Source: Sphingobacterium mizutaii (GTDB lineage Bacteria; Bacteroidota; Bacteroidia; Sphingobacteriales; Sphingobacteriaceae). Taken from it: a stretch of DNA of 64,000 bases. The stretch spans positions 2,418,001-2,482,000 of the forward strand of contig NZ_LT906468.1 in the NCBI RefSeq assembly GCF_900187125.1. Direction: 5' to 3'. The position numbers and the translations under genes were made by a program. Positions 25,808 to 35,269 of the stretch are shown here, one piece after another; position 1 is the first letter of the stretch; each line of letters begins with the position of its first letter. A model generated the notes under the pieces. That model saw only the letters and a list, made by a program, of their open reading frames with translations, ran no database searches and was not told the DNA's origin.

Positions 25808-27955
25808 ATGAAACAACTCATTCAAAATTTCAAGACAGGAGCCTTATATGTTGATGAAGTGCCACAACCAAGCCTTTCACAAGGACAGGTATTAATTGAA
25901 AATGCATTTTCTTTAATAAGTGCTGGAACGGAAAGGAGTACGGTAAAGGTTGCCAAGGCGAGCTTAATTGGGAAAGCAAAACATCGTCCGGATTTAGTGG
26001 CTCAAGTGCTTCAAAACATCAAAAAAGAAGGCTTAATGGCGACCTTGGATAAGGTTAGGACCAAACTGGATTCATTAAAGGCTTTAGGCTATAGCACTGC
26101 AGGAACGGTAATAGCTTCTATGGATAGCATGGGAAAGTTTTTACCCGGAGATCGGGTTGCCTGTGCAGGACAGGATTATGCCTCACATGCTGATATTGTT
26201 TCTGTACCCCAAAATCTGGTCGCAAAAATCCCAGATGGTGTCAACATGGAAGAAGCTTCTTTTACCACCTTGGGAGCCATTGCGCTGCAAGGTGTCCGAC
26301 AAGCAAATCCAACACTTGGGGAAAGGGTATGTGTCATTGGGCTAGGACTTTTGGGGCAGATTACCTGTCAATTAGTAAAAGCTAATGGATGCCAGGTGTT
26401 TGGAATAGACCTTTCAGATCGATTGATCACTCTAGCAAAGGAACTCGGCATTGAAAAGGCGCTGAACAGGAATGATCCAAATTTAAGGGTTGCTTGCGAA
26501 GAATTTACCAAGGGAATAGGTTTTGATTCTGTGATCATCACTGCTGCGGCTCCTTCCAATGATCCAATCGAGCTTTCTTCTGAAATATTAAAAAAGAAGG
26601 GTTCTGTAGTGATAGTCGGGGCAGTAAAAATGGATATTCCAAGAGATCCTCATTTTTATAGAAAGGAATTGGATTTGAAGATGTCATGTTCTTATGGCCC
26701 TGGGAGATATGATGAAAAATATGAAGAACTTGGCATGGACTATCCTATAGCCTATGTGCGTTGGACGGAACAAAGAAACATGGAGACGTTTTTGGAGCTA
26801 TTAAGGAGCAAAAAAATCGACATTAAACCGTTGATTTCCCATGTTTTTAATATAGTTGATGCTGGAAAAGCCTATGATATCGTTTTAGGGAAAAATCCGG
26901 AACCACATATTGGGATCTTATTGCAATATAACCCTAATTCAAAAGCATCAAATTCCTTAGTTAGCTTAAAATCGGATCCTATACAGGATATTAACATTGG
27001 TTTCATTGGAGCAGGAAGCTTTGCGCAAAGTTATTTAATCCCAAATGTAAAACGGTTACAGGTTTCATTAGACGTAGTGGTCACTTCTAAGGGAATAACT
27101 GCAAAAAATGTAGCTCATAAATTTGGTTTCAACAGTTGTTCTACGGATATAAAAGATGTGATGGAGAATGAGAAAATCAATAGCATTTTTATTGCCACTC
27201 CACACTCATCGCATACCAAACTTGCCATTGCAGCTTTAAAAGCCAGAAAATCAGTATTTGTCGAAAAACCATTAGCAACCAGCTATAAGCAATTGATGGA
27301 AATTACTGAGGTAAAGAAGGAGAACAATTATCCATTAATGGTTGGTTTCAACAGACGTTTTGCACCAATATCAGTGCAAATAAAAAAATCATTTGAAAAT
27401 GTTGAAGAGCCTATTGTCGTGAATGTTCGGGTCAATGCAGGTTTTATTCCTAAGGATCATTGGACACAGATAAAAGAAATAGGAGGTGGAAGGATTATTG
27501 GCGAAATGTGCCATTTCATTGATCTAATGCAATATTTTACAGATTCAGAGCCTATTCGGGTGTTTTCAGAATGTATCAATTCTTCCAATGGTAAAATCAC
27601 GAATGAGGATAATATTGCTGTAGTGGTAAAATTTAAGAATGGTTCGGTTGGAAACTTAACCTATTTAGCAAACGGGGATAAATCATTAGCAAAGGAAAAC
27701 ATCGAAATATTTGGAGCTGGAAAGGTTGGTGTCATCAAAGATTTTAGAGAAGGTTATCTATATGAAAATAATAAGATGAAAAAGCTCAGTTCGGTTGGAA
27801 AAGGGCATAAAGAGGAATTGGAAGCCTTTCTGTCGGCCATAAGGGCTGGAAATGATGCACCTATTCCCTTTCAATCCATCTATCTAACGACTCTCACTAC
27901 GCTTAAGATAGTCGACAGTTTGAATACAGGCTTACCTCAAATGATTGAAATGTAA
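25808..27955 (+). CDS. Fused zinc-type alcohol dehydrogenase and Gfo/Idh/MocA oxidoreductase
   Basis: A 715-residue bi-domain oxidoreductase. Residues 1-375 are a medium-chain dehydrogenase/reductase: GERVCVIGLGLLGQITCQLVKANGCQVFGIDLSD is the NAD(P) Rossmann core, but the N-terminal catalytic zinc ligands look sparse. Residues 395-715 are a Gfo/Idh/MocA oxidoreductase with INIGFIGAGSFAQSYLIP, ATPHSSHTKLAIAALKA, FVEKPLATSY (catalytic EKP) and GGRIIGEMCHFIDLMQYF (H). Such fusions recur in exopolysaccharide loci beside a toroid-like protein, as here. They probably oxidise and re-reduce a nucleotide sugar or lipid-linked sugar. The product is unknown. It overlaps nothing upstream and reaches into the next start region. 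Confidence 0.88.
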   Translation: MKQLIQNFKTGALYVDEVPQPSLSQGQVLIENAFSLISAGTERSTVKVAKASLIGKAKHRPDLVAQVLQNIKKEGLMATLDKVRTKLDSLKALGYSTAGTVIASMDSMGKFLPGDRVACAGQDYASHADIVSVPQNLVAKIPDGVNMEEASFTTLGAIALQGVRQANPTLGERVCVIGLGLLGQITCQLVKANGCQVFGIDLSDRLITLAKELGIEKALNRNDPNLRVACEEFTKGIGFDSVIITAAAPSNDPIELSSEILKKKGSVVIVGAVKMDIPRDPHFYRKELDLKMSCSYGPGRYDEKYEELGMDYPIAYVRWTEQRNMETFLELLRSKKIDIKPLISHVFNIVDAGKAYDIVLGKNPEPHIGILLQYNPNSKASNSLVSLKSDPIQDINIGFIGAGSFAQSYLIPNVKRLQVSLDVVVTSKGITAKNVAHKFGFNSCSTDIKDVMENEKINSIFIATPHSSHTKLAIAALKARKSVFVEKPLATSYKQLMEITEVKKENNYPLMVGFNRRFAPISVQIKKSFENVEEPIVVNVRVNAGFIPKDHWTQIKEIGGGRIIGEMCHFIDLMQYFTDSEPIRVFSECINSSNGKITNEDNIAVVVKFKNGSVGNLTYLANGDKSLAKENIEIFGAGKVGVIKDFREGYLYENNKMKKLSSVGKGHKEELEAFLSAIRAGNDAPIPFQSIYLTTLTTLKIVDSLNTGLPQMIEM

Positions 27956-27962
27956 GGATCGT

Positions 27963-29171
27963 ATGATGAATTATTATTATTCCTTTCAAAAATTAAAAAC
28001 ATACTGCGAAAGCCAAGAATTTAAAGGTTGGGACCCTTATGATGGGTTAAACAGTAGGTTTTTCAGAAATATGCCCTTTTCAAAATTGGAGTTGCCGAGA
28101 CTGGCTTGGATCCAATTTTTTAAAAGGAGCCACATCAATTTTAGGCCACTATTTGGCGTAGATAAAGATTATAACCCTAAGGGAATTGGGCTATTCTTAA
28201 ACGGATATTGTAATCTATATAAATTGGCACCAAACGAAAATTATCTACAAAAAATAATAGAGTTAGCAGATCTATTAATAAAAATAAAAAACGAAGGATA
28301 CTCTGGGGCATGTTGGGGTTATAATTTTGACTGGCAAGCTCGTGCTTTTTTCCAACCAAAAGGAACACCAACGGTTGTAGCAACCACATTTATAGCATCA
28401 GCTTTGCTTGAAGCATATCGGATTACCAAGCGCTTGGAATACTTAAATACGGCAATAGATACCCAGTATTTTATATTAAAAGATTTAAATAGGACTTATG
28501 ATAAGGATGGAGATTTCTCATTTTCTTATTCTCCTCTGGATAAAACCCAGGTCTTTAATGCCTCCTTGTTAGGGAGTCGATTATTAAGTCAGATATATGG
28601 GCACACGAAAGATGAAAACTTATTGACTGAAGCAAGAAAATCGGTTTCATTTGCTGCCAAGCATCAACAAAAAAATGGAGAATGGGCTTATGGAACTTTA
28701 CCTTTCCATCAATGGATCGATAGTTTCCATACTGGCTATAACCTAGAATGCATACATGCCTATCAACAATATTCTGGAGATAAGAGCTTTAATCAGGTCA
28801 TAGAAAGTGGGACAAACTATTACCTAAAGAACTTTTTTACAAGCAAGGGAATTCCAAAGTATTATAATAACCGAATCTATCCAATTGATGTACATGCCAC
28901 TTCGCAATTGATTATAACACTTTCCAGACTAAAGATCTGGGATGAAAATATAGACTTGACCAAGAGTGTTTTGATGTGGACCATAATCAATATGCAAGAT
29001 CCAAAAGGATATTTCTATTATCAGTTAAAAAAGAATTTCAATTCTAAGATTCCGTATATGAGATGGGCACAGGCTTGGATGTTTTATGCTTTCACAGAAT
29101 TTTTATTCAATGAGAATACTTCTGAATTAGCAACAAACAGCAAAGTTACATTTCAAGTTAAACGAAATTAA
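27963..29171 (+). CDS. Alpha/alpha-barrel-like protein of exopolysaccharide loci, unknown function
   Basis: About 402 residues from ATG 27963 (MMNYYYSFQKLKTYCESQEF); an ATG at 27945 is in frame inside the previous gene and less likely. It contains FKGWDPYDGLNSR near the N-terminus, then repeated helix pairs with aromatic/Gly turns (GACWGYNFDWQARAFF, FSFSYSPLDKTQVFNASLLG, GEWAYGTLPFHQWIDSFHTGYNLE, YPIDVHATSQLIITL). This is the look of an (alpha/alpha)6 toroid as in glycoside lyases, hydrolases and epimerases. Homologues are often mislabelled delta-aminolevulinate dehydratase. Conserved Trp/His/Asp suggest a carbohydrate active site. It is coupled to the fused oxidoreductase. Confidence 0.75.
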   Translation: MMNYYYSFQKLKTYCESQEFKGWDPYDGLNSRFFRNMPFSKLELPRLAWIQFFKRSHINFRPLFGVDKDYNPKGIGLFLNGYCNLYKLAPNENYLQKIIELADLLIKIKNEGYSGACWGYNFDWQARAFFQPKGTPTVVATTFIASALLEAYRITKRLEYLNTAIDTQYFILKDLNRTYDKDGDFSFSYSPLDKTQVFNASLLGSRLLSQIYGHTKDENLLTEARKSVSFAAKHQQKNGEWAYGTLPFHQWIDSFHTGYNLECIHAYQQYSGDKSFNQVIESGTNYYLKNFFTSKGIPKYYNNRIYPIDVHATSQLIITLSRLKIWDENIDLTKSVLMWTIINMQDPKGYFYYQLKKNFNSKIPYMRWAQAWMFYAFTEFLFNENTSELATNSKVTFQVKRN

Positions 29172-29252
29172 TCCGAAGGTCTTTGGGGCTCCATTTTTAT
29201 AATAAAAAGCCTAAAAACAGCAATTAATCAATAAATCAAAAGCGAATCTATT

Positions 29253-30011
29253 ATGGAATCTAAAAAGATACCTACTGTAAATATCATGAATTGCCCTATC
29301 CATTCATTAACTATGGGTCAAACAATAAAAGAAATAGAAAACAATATTAAGCTAAACAAACAGACACACCATGTTGTAGTTAATGCGGCAAAATTGGTGA
29401 ACATGCAGACAGATAAAACGCTATATGACGCGGTGGTAAACTGTGATATCATCAATGCGGATGGGCAGAGTATTGTCTGGGCGAGCCGGATATTAAAGCA
29501 GCCTTTGCCTGAGCGCGTAGCAGGTGCAGATTTAATGATCAATTTAATGGATTTGGCAGGAGAAAAGGGTTATAAGGTCTTTTTGTTTGGTGCGAAGGAA
29601 GAGATTGTTTCGAAGGTAGCCAAGATGTATCGGGATAAGTTTGGAAATCAGGTAATTGCAGGGTATAGAAACGGATATTATGCTGAAGGAGAGGAGGAGG
29701 CCATCGCGAAAACGATAGCCGAAAGTGCTGCACAAATGCTATTTGTTGCCATTAGTTCCCCTAAGAAAGAGATCTTTCTAAATAAGTATAAAGACATCAT
29801 CAAGACTCCATTTATAATGGGAGTGGGAGGGACATTTGATGTGATTTCTGGACATATCAAAAGGGCTCCGATTTGGATGCAAAAGGCAGGTTTAGAATGG
29901 CTTTATCGAACTTATCAAGAACCCAAAAGGATGTGGAAACGGTATTTAATAACAAATACCAAGTTTATTGAGCTATTATTTCGAGAAAAGTTCATCAATA
30001 AAACCAGATGA
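29253..30011 (+). CDS. WecG/TagA/CpsF family glycosyltransferase
   Basis: A 252-residue GT26 enzyme. HHVVVNAAKLVNMQTD, INADGQSIVWASRIL (conserved Asp), PERVAGADLMINLMDLA, KVFLFGAKEE and GVGGTFDVISGHIKRAPIWMQKAGLEWLYRTYQEP are the family blocks, covering the whole protein. Members transfer ManNAc, ManNAcA or glucose to lipid-linked intermediates; the sugar here is not predictable. It is preceded by 81 bases without a gene and overlaps the Wzi-like start by 4 bases (ATGA). Confidence 0.93.
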   Translation: MESKKIPTVNIMNCPIHSLTMGQTIKEIENNIKLNKQTHHVVVNAAKLVNMQTDKTLYDAVVNCDIINADGQSIVWASRILKQPLPERVAGADLMINLMDLAGEKGYKVFLFGAKEEIVSKVAKMYRDKFGNQVIAGYRNGYYAEGEEEAIAKTIAESAAQMLFVAISSPKKEIFLNKYKDIIKTPFIMGVGGTFDVISGHIKRAPIWMQKAGLEWLYRTYQEPKRMWKRYLITNTKFIELLFREKFINKTR

Positions 30012-31522
30012 ATATGAATAAATCCATAATATTATTCCTGTTGTATATTTTCCCGACAATATCATTAGCACAGCTATTCGAAGCATCAAAATATAAGGGT
30101 TTTATAGAATCTCAGGTTGGTATGACTAACAAGGATGTCGTTCCTTTTTGGATGCGATCAAACCAATTTGGGTCCATTCCGGCAACTGGTTTATCAAACA
30201 GTTGGTTAATTGGATTTCAGAAAAACTTAAAGCAGATAGAACCCACTGATTTTTCATCCTTTGATTGGGGATTGAATTTTGAAAGCAGGGTCAATTTGGC
30301 TGGGAAATCAACTGTAGACCTCATTGAAGGTAACCTTAATGCGAAATGGTGGATATTTGAGGGGAAAATTGGTCGTAGCAAAGATCTTATGGGATTGAAT
30401 GGGGACAGTACCTTGAGTTCCGGCAACTTTTCTATTTCAGGGAATTCATTAGGCATTCCTAAAATGGAAGTAATAATTCCGAATTTCTATAGAATACCCG
30501 TATTGGATGGCCTTATTTCAATTAAAGGAAATTTTGCTTTGGGTTATATTGGTAAAACAAGGATGAATCCAGGTGTATTTTTAGTGAAAACCGAAAATCA
30601 TAAAATGGAAACTTTTTACCATCAAAAGTCATTATACGGAAGGATTGGGAGAGAAAATTGGAAGATCAAACTATATGGCGGCATCAATCACCAAGCATTT
30701 TGGGGAAGTGAAAAACAGATATATGGGGATGAGTTTTCGCTGTCTAATTTTGGAGCTTTTTATTATGTCTTTTTTGGAAAAGCCTATTCCAGTGAATTTA
30801 TTGGGAGTTCTAAAATTGGAAATCATCTTGGTTCAATAGATTTAGGTGCATCCATTAACCTTAAAAACGTCAAAATAATAGGGTATAGGCAGAATTTTTA
30901 TGATGTAGGAGCTATTTCAAAACTGGCCAATATTCGAGATGGATTGAATGGAATTTCAATTGAAAATTTGAAATTTAACACCGACAATAGTAAGCCTTTT
31001 CGCTGGAAGAAGGTTTTAGTGGAATATTTTTACAGCAAAGATCAAGCAGGCTATCCATGGTCGATTACAACGGCATCTGGAGATGAAGATTACTATAACA
31101 ATTCATATTATTTAGATGGATGGACCTATAAAGGTTTGGGACTAGGAAGCCCACTAATCATACCCAGCAAAGACGCCAAAGAAGGACAAGTATACAATCC
31201 CATAAAGTATTACATTAGCAATCGGGTATCTGCAATTCATGTTGGCTTTGATATTAATTTATTCCAAACGAATTTGTTATTGAAAGGAACTTATTCAAAG
31301 CATTTTGGGACATTCAGTACAAGTCCATGGGGCGGTTCTTCAGGGAAACTATTTGAAAAACCTTATGGATTATTTAAGCATGTGGATCAATTTTCTTTTT
31401 ATCTAAACGCCAGCAGATCATTTAGAAACAATTATACAATTGGTTTAATCGGATCCGCTGATTATGGGCAAATGTTTAGGAATAGCTTTGGGACAATTAT
31501 TTCGGTTAGAAAGGAATTCTAA
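30008..31522 (+). CDS. Wzi-like capsule assembly outer-membrane protein
   Basis: A 504-residue exported beta-barrel with a signal peptide (about 1-22, ending ISLAQ). The body contains FIESQVGMTNKDVVPFWMRSNQFGSIP, EGKIGRSKDLMGLNGD, the loop GISIENLKFNTDNSKPFRWKKVLVEYFYSKDQ and aromatic-ended strands to FGTIISVRKEF, the pattern of the capsule assembly protein Wzi family in Bacteroidota. Wzi holds polysaccharide to the outer surface. It is the last gene of the operon and overlaps the WecG-like gene; ATG 30014 is an alternative start. Confidence 0.85.
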   Translation: MNMNKSIILFLLYIFPTISLAQLFEASKYKGFIESQVGMTNKDVVPFWMRSNQFGSIPATGLSNSWLIGFQKNLKQIEPTDFSSFDWGLNFESRVNLAGKSTVDLIEGNLNAKWWIFEGKIGRSKDLMGLNGDSTLSSGNFSISGNSLGIPKMEVIIPNFYRIPVLDGLISIKGNFALGYIGKTRMNPGVFLVKTENHKMETFYHQKSLYGRIGRENWKIKLYGGINHQAFWGSEKQIYGDEFSLSNFGAFYYVFFGKAYSSEFIGSSKIGNHLGSIDLGASINLKNVKIIGYRQNFYDVGAISKLANIRDGLNGISIENLKFNTDNSKPFRWKKVLVEYFYSKDQAGYPWSITTASGDEDYYNNSYYLDGWTYKGLGLGSPLIIPSKDAKEGQVYNPIKYYISNRVSAIHVGFDINLFQTNLLLKGTYSKHFGTFSTSPWGGSSGKLFEKPYGLFKHVDQFSFYLNASRSFRNNYTIGLIGSADYGQMFRNSFGTIISVRKEF

Positions 31523-31783
31523 AGTTTTTGATTTTTTGTTATAGGGTTTATTAAATAAGGAACACTTTATAAGATTTAGTGAATTCTTAAAGATTTGGTT
31601 TATTTAACTTAATAGGATTTTGATAATTTCAATATATCAGGAAAATAGCTAGGTACATTGAGTTTGTTAGGTTATATAGATTTTGGGGTAATATTCTAGA
31701 TTGGTAATATGTCAAATAATTTATATTATGTTAAATAAGTATTAAGTAATATACCCTTCTATTGAAAGAATCTCTAATAATAT

Positions 31784-31825
31784 TAATCCTACAGATTCTA
31801 TAACTATTAGATATCTGTAGGATTA
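31784..31825. terminator. Bidirectional terminator between the polysaccharide and sulfate operons
   Basis: Perfect 13-base arms TAATCCTACAGAT (31784-31796) and ATCTGTAGGATTA (31813-31825) with a 16-base loop, between convergent operons. T-rich tracts are weak on both sides. The rest of 31523-31835 is AT-rich with no gene. Confidence 0.6.
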
Positions 31826-31835
31826 TGAATAATAT

Positions 31836-33071
31836 TTATTGGATTATAGCAGCGGCTACTGTAATATTAGTTCTGGGATCAATTATTATTGCTCTGGAAT
31901 TTTCTGGGAAATCCTTTTGTTGGTCAAATACAATTTCGTCCGCAGACTTAATTAATACACGACCAATATCATTTAGACCAATGGCTTGATCATATTGTGG
32001 TTCTTGCGTATGAACATCATATTTAAAAAGAATTTCAGGAATTTTTATTTTACTTACTTTAGAATGTGTCTGTAATAAATAGATCTGCCCTAAGTCAAGT
32101 TCCTTATTCTCAAACCAAGAGATATTTGCTTCAAATGATTTATCTGTTTTTGCTGGATGGTTTGCACTGACAATAAAATCTCCTCTGGAAATATCAATAT
32201 CATCTTCTAAATGAATAATTACAGAAGATCCATTGTGTGCTTCGGGCAATTCTTCGTTGTTAAATTCAATTGTTTTTACCTTAGATTTAGAGCCATTCGG
32301 TAAAACTAATACCTCTTCCCCTACTTTCAGCCCCTCTCCTAACACTCGTCCTGCATATCCCCTATAATCATGTAAATCAGCACTTTGTGGACGAACAACG
32401 CACTGTACTGGAAAGCGCCAGCCTTGATTTGCAAGTTCTTCAAATTCAACTTCTTCTAGATAGGTTAGCAATGGTGCAGCATGGTACCAAGGCATTCTTT
32501 GGGACTTTTGGACGATATTATCACCTTTTAAGGCTGAAACAGGGATGAAATCAACGTCTTCTAAGCCTAATTTATTGGCAAGAGTTAGATATTCTGTCTT
32601 GATGTTTTCAAAAACTGCCAATTCATAGTCTACCATGTCCATTTTATTGACACAGACCAGCACCTTTTTGATTCCTAATATTTTTGCAATAAAGGAATGC
32701 CTTTTGGTTTGTTCAATGACACCTTTTCTAGCATCAATTAGGATAATGATCAGATCCGAATTAGAAGCTCCGGTAACCATATTCCTAGTGTATTGGATGT
32801 GGCCTGGTGCATCAGCAATGATAAATTTCCTTTTTTCAGTTTGGAAGTATTTATAGGCGACATCGATTGTGATACCTTGCTCACGTTCTGCTTTTAGTCC
32901 ATCAGTAAGGATCGCTAAATCAATTGTTCCATCATCGTTCTTTCGGTTGGCTTTTTGGATAGCTTCCAGTTGATCATCAAGAATGGAATTGGTATCATAT
33001 AATAATCGGCCAATCAATGTGCTCTTTCCGTCGTCTACAGAACCGGCCGTTAAAAATTTCAAAATGTTCAT
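31836..33071 (-). CDS. cysN: Sulfate adenylyltransferase subunit 1 (GTPase)
   Basis: A 411-residue EF-Tu-like GTPase that drives ATP-sulfurylase. G1 is TAGSVDDGKSTLIGRLLYD, G3 is ADAPGHIQYTRNM, G4 is VNKMDMVDY. The beta-barrel domains follow (FPVQCVVRPQSADLHDYRGYAGRVLGEGLKVG). It is shorter than E. coli CysN (475), losing mostly C-terminal residues, and carries no fused APS kinase. Start ATG 33071, 19 bases after cysD. It is the last gene of the sulfate operon. Confidence 0.96.
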   Translation of the reverse strand: MNILKFLTAGSVDDGKSTLIGRLLYDTNSILDDQLEAIQKANRKNDDGTIDLAILTDGLKAEREQGITIDVAYKYFQTEKRKFIIADAPGHIQYTRNMVTGASNSDLIIILIDARKGVIEQTKRHSFIAKILGIKKVLVCVNKMDMVDYELAVFENIKTEYLTLANKLGLEDVDFIPVSALKGDNIVQKSQRMPWYHAAPLLTYLEEVEFEELANQGWRFPVQCVVRPQSADLHDYRGYAGRVLGEGLKVGEEVLVLPNGSKSKVKTIEFNNEELPEAHNGSSVIIHLEDDIDISRGDFIVSANHPAKTDKSFEANISWFENKELDLGQIYLLQTHSKVSKIKIPEILFKYDVHTQEPQYDQAIGLNDIGRVLIKSADEIVFDQQKDFPENSRAIIIDPRTNITVAAAIIQ

Positions 33072-33090
33072 GTTCTTTTCCTCCCTTTAA

Positions 33091-33981
33091 TTAAAAATAG
33101 CCTTGTTTTTTACGGTCTTCCATTGCAGCTTCAGAAACCTTATCGTCCAATCTAGCACCGCGTTCGCTAACCGTTGAAGCTTTGATTTCGTCGATGATAT
33201 CATCCAATTCAGTTGCAATAGAGTCTACAGCAGCTGTACAGGTCATATCACCTACAGTTCTGAAACGCACTGATTTATGTTCAACAACATCAGCGTCGTC
33301 TATCTGAAGGACAGGATCTGCCGCCATCCATTGGCCATTTCTAAAAACCACGTCCCTTTTGTGGGAGAAATAAATGGATGGCAAAGCGATCTTTTCTCTT
33401 TTTATATAGTTCCAAACATCGAGTTCAGTCCAATTGGAGATTGGGAAAACACGTACATTTTCTCCTTTTTGGATCTTTCCATTAAAGATATTCCAGAGTT
33501 CTGGTCTTTGTCTTTTTGGATCCCATTGCCCAAAATCGTCTCTTACGGAAAAAATCCTTTCTTTGGCTCTGGCCTTTTCCTCATCGCGACGAGCTCCGCC
33601 AATACAAGCATCAAAGCCGTTCTTTTCGATAGTGTCGAGTAAAGTCACGGTCTGCAACGCATTTCTACTGGCATTTTTACCTTTTTGCTCAACCACCTTC
33701 CCAGCGTCTATGCTTTCTTGTACATAGCCCACAATCAGTTTTTCGCCAATTTGATCCACTAGCCAATCACGAAACTCTATAGTTTCAGGAAAATTATGGC
33801 CGGTATCAATATGTACTAAAGGGAATGGAAATTTACCTGGTCTAAATGCCTTCTTTGCTAAGTGGACTAATGTAATTGAATCTTTTCCTCCAGAGAATAA
33901 AAGTGCGGGATTTTCGAATTGTCCAGCTACTTCTCTCAATATGTAAATGGCTTCTGCCTCTAAATGATCTAAGTAATCCAT
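33091..33981 (-). CDS. cysD: Sulfate adenylyltransferase subunit 2
   Basis: A 296-residue catalytic subunit of ATP-sulfurylase, making APS from sulfate and ATP. The PP-loop LLFSGGKDSITLVHLA is at about residues 28-43. Other family blocks are FPLVHIDTGHNFPETIEFRD, CIGGARRDEEKARAKERIFS, PISNWTELDVWNYI and RFRTVGDMTCTAAV. The length is close to the usual 300. It lies between cysH and cysN in the minus-strand operon. Confidence 0.97.
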   Translation of the reverse strand: MDYLDHLEAEAIYILREVAGQFENPALLFSGGKDSITLVHLAKKAFRPGKFPFPLVHIDTGHNFPETIEFRDWLVDQIGEKLIVGYVQESIDAGKVVEQKGKNASRNALQTVTLLDTIEKNGFDACIGGARRDEEKARAKERIFSVRDDFGQWDPKRQRPELWNIFNGKIQKGENVRVFPISNWTELDVWNYIKREKIALPSIYFSHKRDVVFRNGQWMAADPVLQIDDADVVEHKSVRFRTVGDMTCTAAVDSIATELDDIIDEIKASTVSERGARLDDKVSEAAMEDRKKQGYF

Positions 33982-33993
33982 TTTGTAAACTAA

Positions 33994-34698
33994 TTATTTA
34001 TGTGTTACATGTAATCCACACTCCTTCTTTGATTTATCTTCCCACCACCATCTGCCGGCACGGAAGTCTTCTCCTTCTTGTACTGCCCTGGTACAAGGTT
34101 GACAACCAATACTGATAAAGCCTTTATCATGTAATGGATTATATGGAACGAAATTGTCTTTTAAGTAATTTTCTACCTCAGATAATGTCCAATTGTACAA
34201 GGGATGTATCTTGACGATTTGGTTTACTTCATCCCATTCTACAAAGTCCATTTGATCTCTGTTTTGAGATTGTTCAGCACGAATACCCGTAATCCAAACC
34301 TGGTAGCCTGCGATAGCTCTTTTTAAAGGTTCAATCTTCCTGATATAGCAGCATTCTTTTCTATCTTCAACTGAATTGTAAAAACTAGACGGTCCTTTCT
34401 GTTCCAAAAGACCTTCTACTGCCTTAGTTTCGGGATAATAAGCTTTGATTTTAAGCTTGTAAAGGTCTAAAGTCCGATTCCAAACGTAATAGGTTTCGGG
34501 AAAAAGTCTACCTGTATCCAAAGTGAAGATTGAAGTCTTTGCATTTTCTTGAGCCAATAAATGGGTCAACACTTGGTCTTCAATGCCAAATGAAGTTGAA
34601 AAAACCGCTTTATCAGCAAATTTCTCATCTATATATAGAATTATAGACCGAGCATCTGCTCCGATTAAGTCTGCTTTAATTTGCTCGATCATATTCAT
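33994..34698 (-). CDS. cysH: Adenylyl-sulfate (APS) reductase, CysH type
   Basis: A 234-residue thioredoxin-dependent reductase giving sulfite. FSTSFGIEDQVLTHL and IFTLDTGRLFPETY are the nucleotide site. Cysteine pairs ECCYIRKIEPLKRA and GCQPCTRAVQEGEDFRAGRWWW bind a [4Fe-4S] cluster, as in assimilatory APS reductases rather than PAPS-only CysH. The catalytic Cys is in KKECGLHVTHK at the C-terminus. No APS kinase gene is present, consistent with direct APS reduction. Its start overlaps the end of the siroheme gene by 23 bases. Confidence 0.93.
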   Translation of the reverse strand: MNMIEQIKADLIGADARSIILYIDEKFADKAVFSTSFGIEDQVLTHLLAQENAKTSIFTLDTGRLFPETYYVWNRTLDLYKLKIKAYYPETKAVEGLLEQKGPSSFYNSVEDRKECCYIRKIEPLKRAIAGYQVWITGIRAEQSQNRDQMDFVEWDEVNQIVKIHPLYNWTLSEVENYLKDNFVPYNPLHDKGFISIGCQPCTRAVQEGEDFRAGRWWWEDKSKKECGLHVTHK

Positions 34699-35269
34699 TT
34701 TGTTTGATTAATTGTTCTGTATGTGCATTGAGCACTGTTATTTTTTCCTTTAGGTCTCCAGAAAGTTGATTTCTGAGATCAGCCATGAGATGAAGCGTTT
34801 CATCAATCTCCTCGGGCAATAATTCATTCAAGAATTCTTTCAGCCTTTTGGCAATCGTTGGAGACTTGCCGTTTGTAGAAATTCCGATTTTCAGGTTTCC
34901 TTTTTGGACTACAGATCCCAAATAGAAATCACATAAGGACGGTTTGTCGGCCACATTTAAAAGGATGTGGTGATTTGAGCAAAGTTCCCTGACATAATTA
35001 TTCAATTTGGGATTGTTGGTTGCCAGCACGACTATTTGTTTAGCAAATAGGTCTACAGCTGTAAAAGGACGTTTATGGACCTTTATGTTTTCCTTGTTCT
35101 TTACAAACTCATAGAATTCAACACAAACATCTTCTGCAACCACCATGACATTAGCATGTGGTGAATTGGAAATAATAGCCTGTATTTTTTCCAATCCAAC
35201 AGGACCAGCACCAACCAATAAGGTTTCTATCTGATCTAATTTGATATATATTGGAAAAAGTTGGTTCAT
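34676..35269 (-). CDS. Precorrin-2 dehydrogenase / sirohydrochlorin ferrochelatase
   Basis: A 197-residue homologue of the CysG N-terminal half (Met8p-like). The NAD-binding part is LFPIYIKLDQIETLLVGAGPVGLEKIQAI. Then VVLATNNPKLNNYV, LLNVADKPSLCDFYLGSVVQKGNLKIGISTNGKSPTIAKRLKE carry the conserved S/T and Asp of the ferrochelatase. It oxidises precorrin-2 and inserts iron to make siroheme for the sulfite reductase upstream. Start and the cobA stop share one base (TAATG), so translation is coupled. Confidence 0.92.
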   Translation of the reverse strand: MNQLFPIYIKLDQIETLLVGAGPVGLEKIQAIISNSPHANVMVVAEDVCVEFYEFVKNKENIKVHKRPFTAVDLFAKQIVVLATNNPKLNNYVRELCSNHHILLNVADKPSLCDFYLGSVVQKGNLKIGISTNGKSPTIAKRLKEFLNELLPEEIDETLHLMADLRNQLSGDLKEKITVLNAHTEQLIKQNEYDRAN

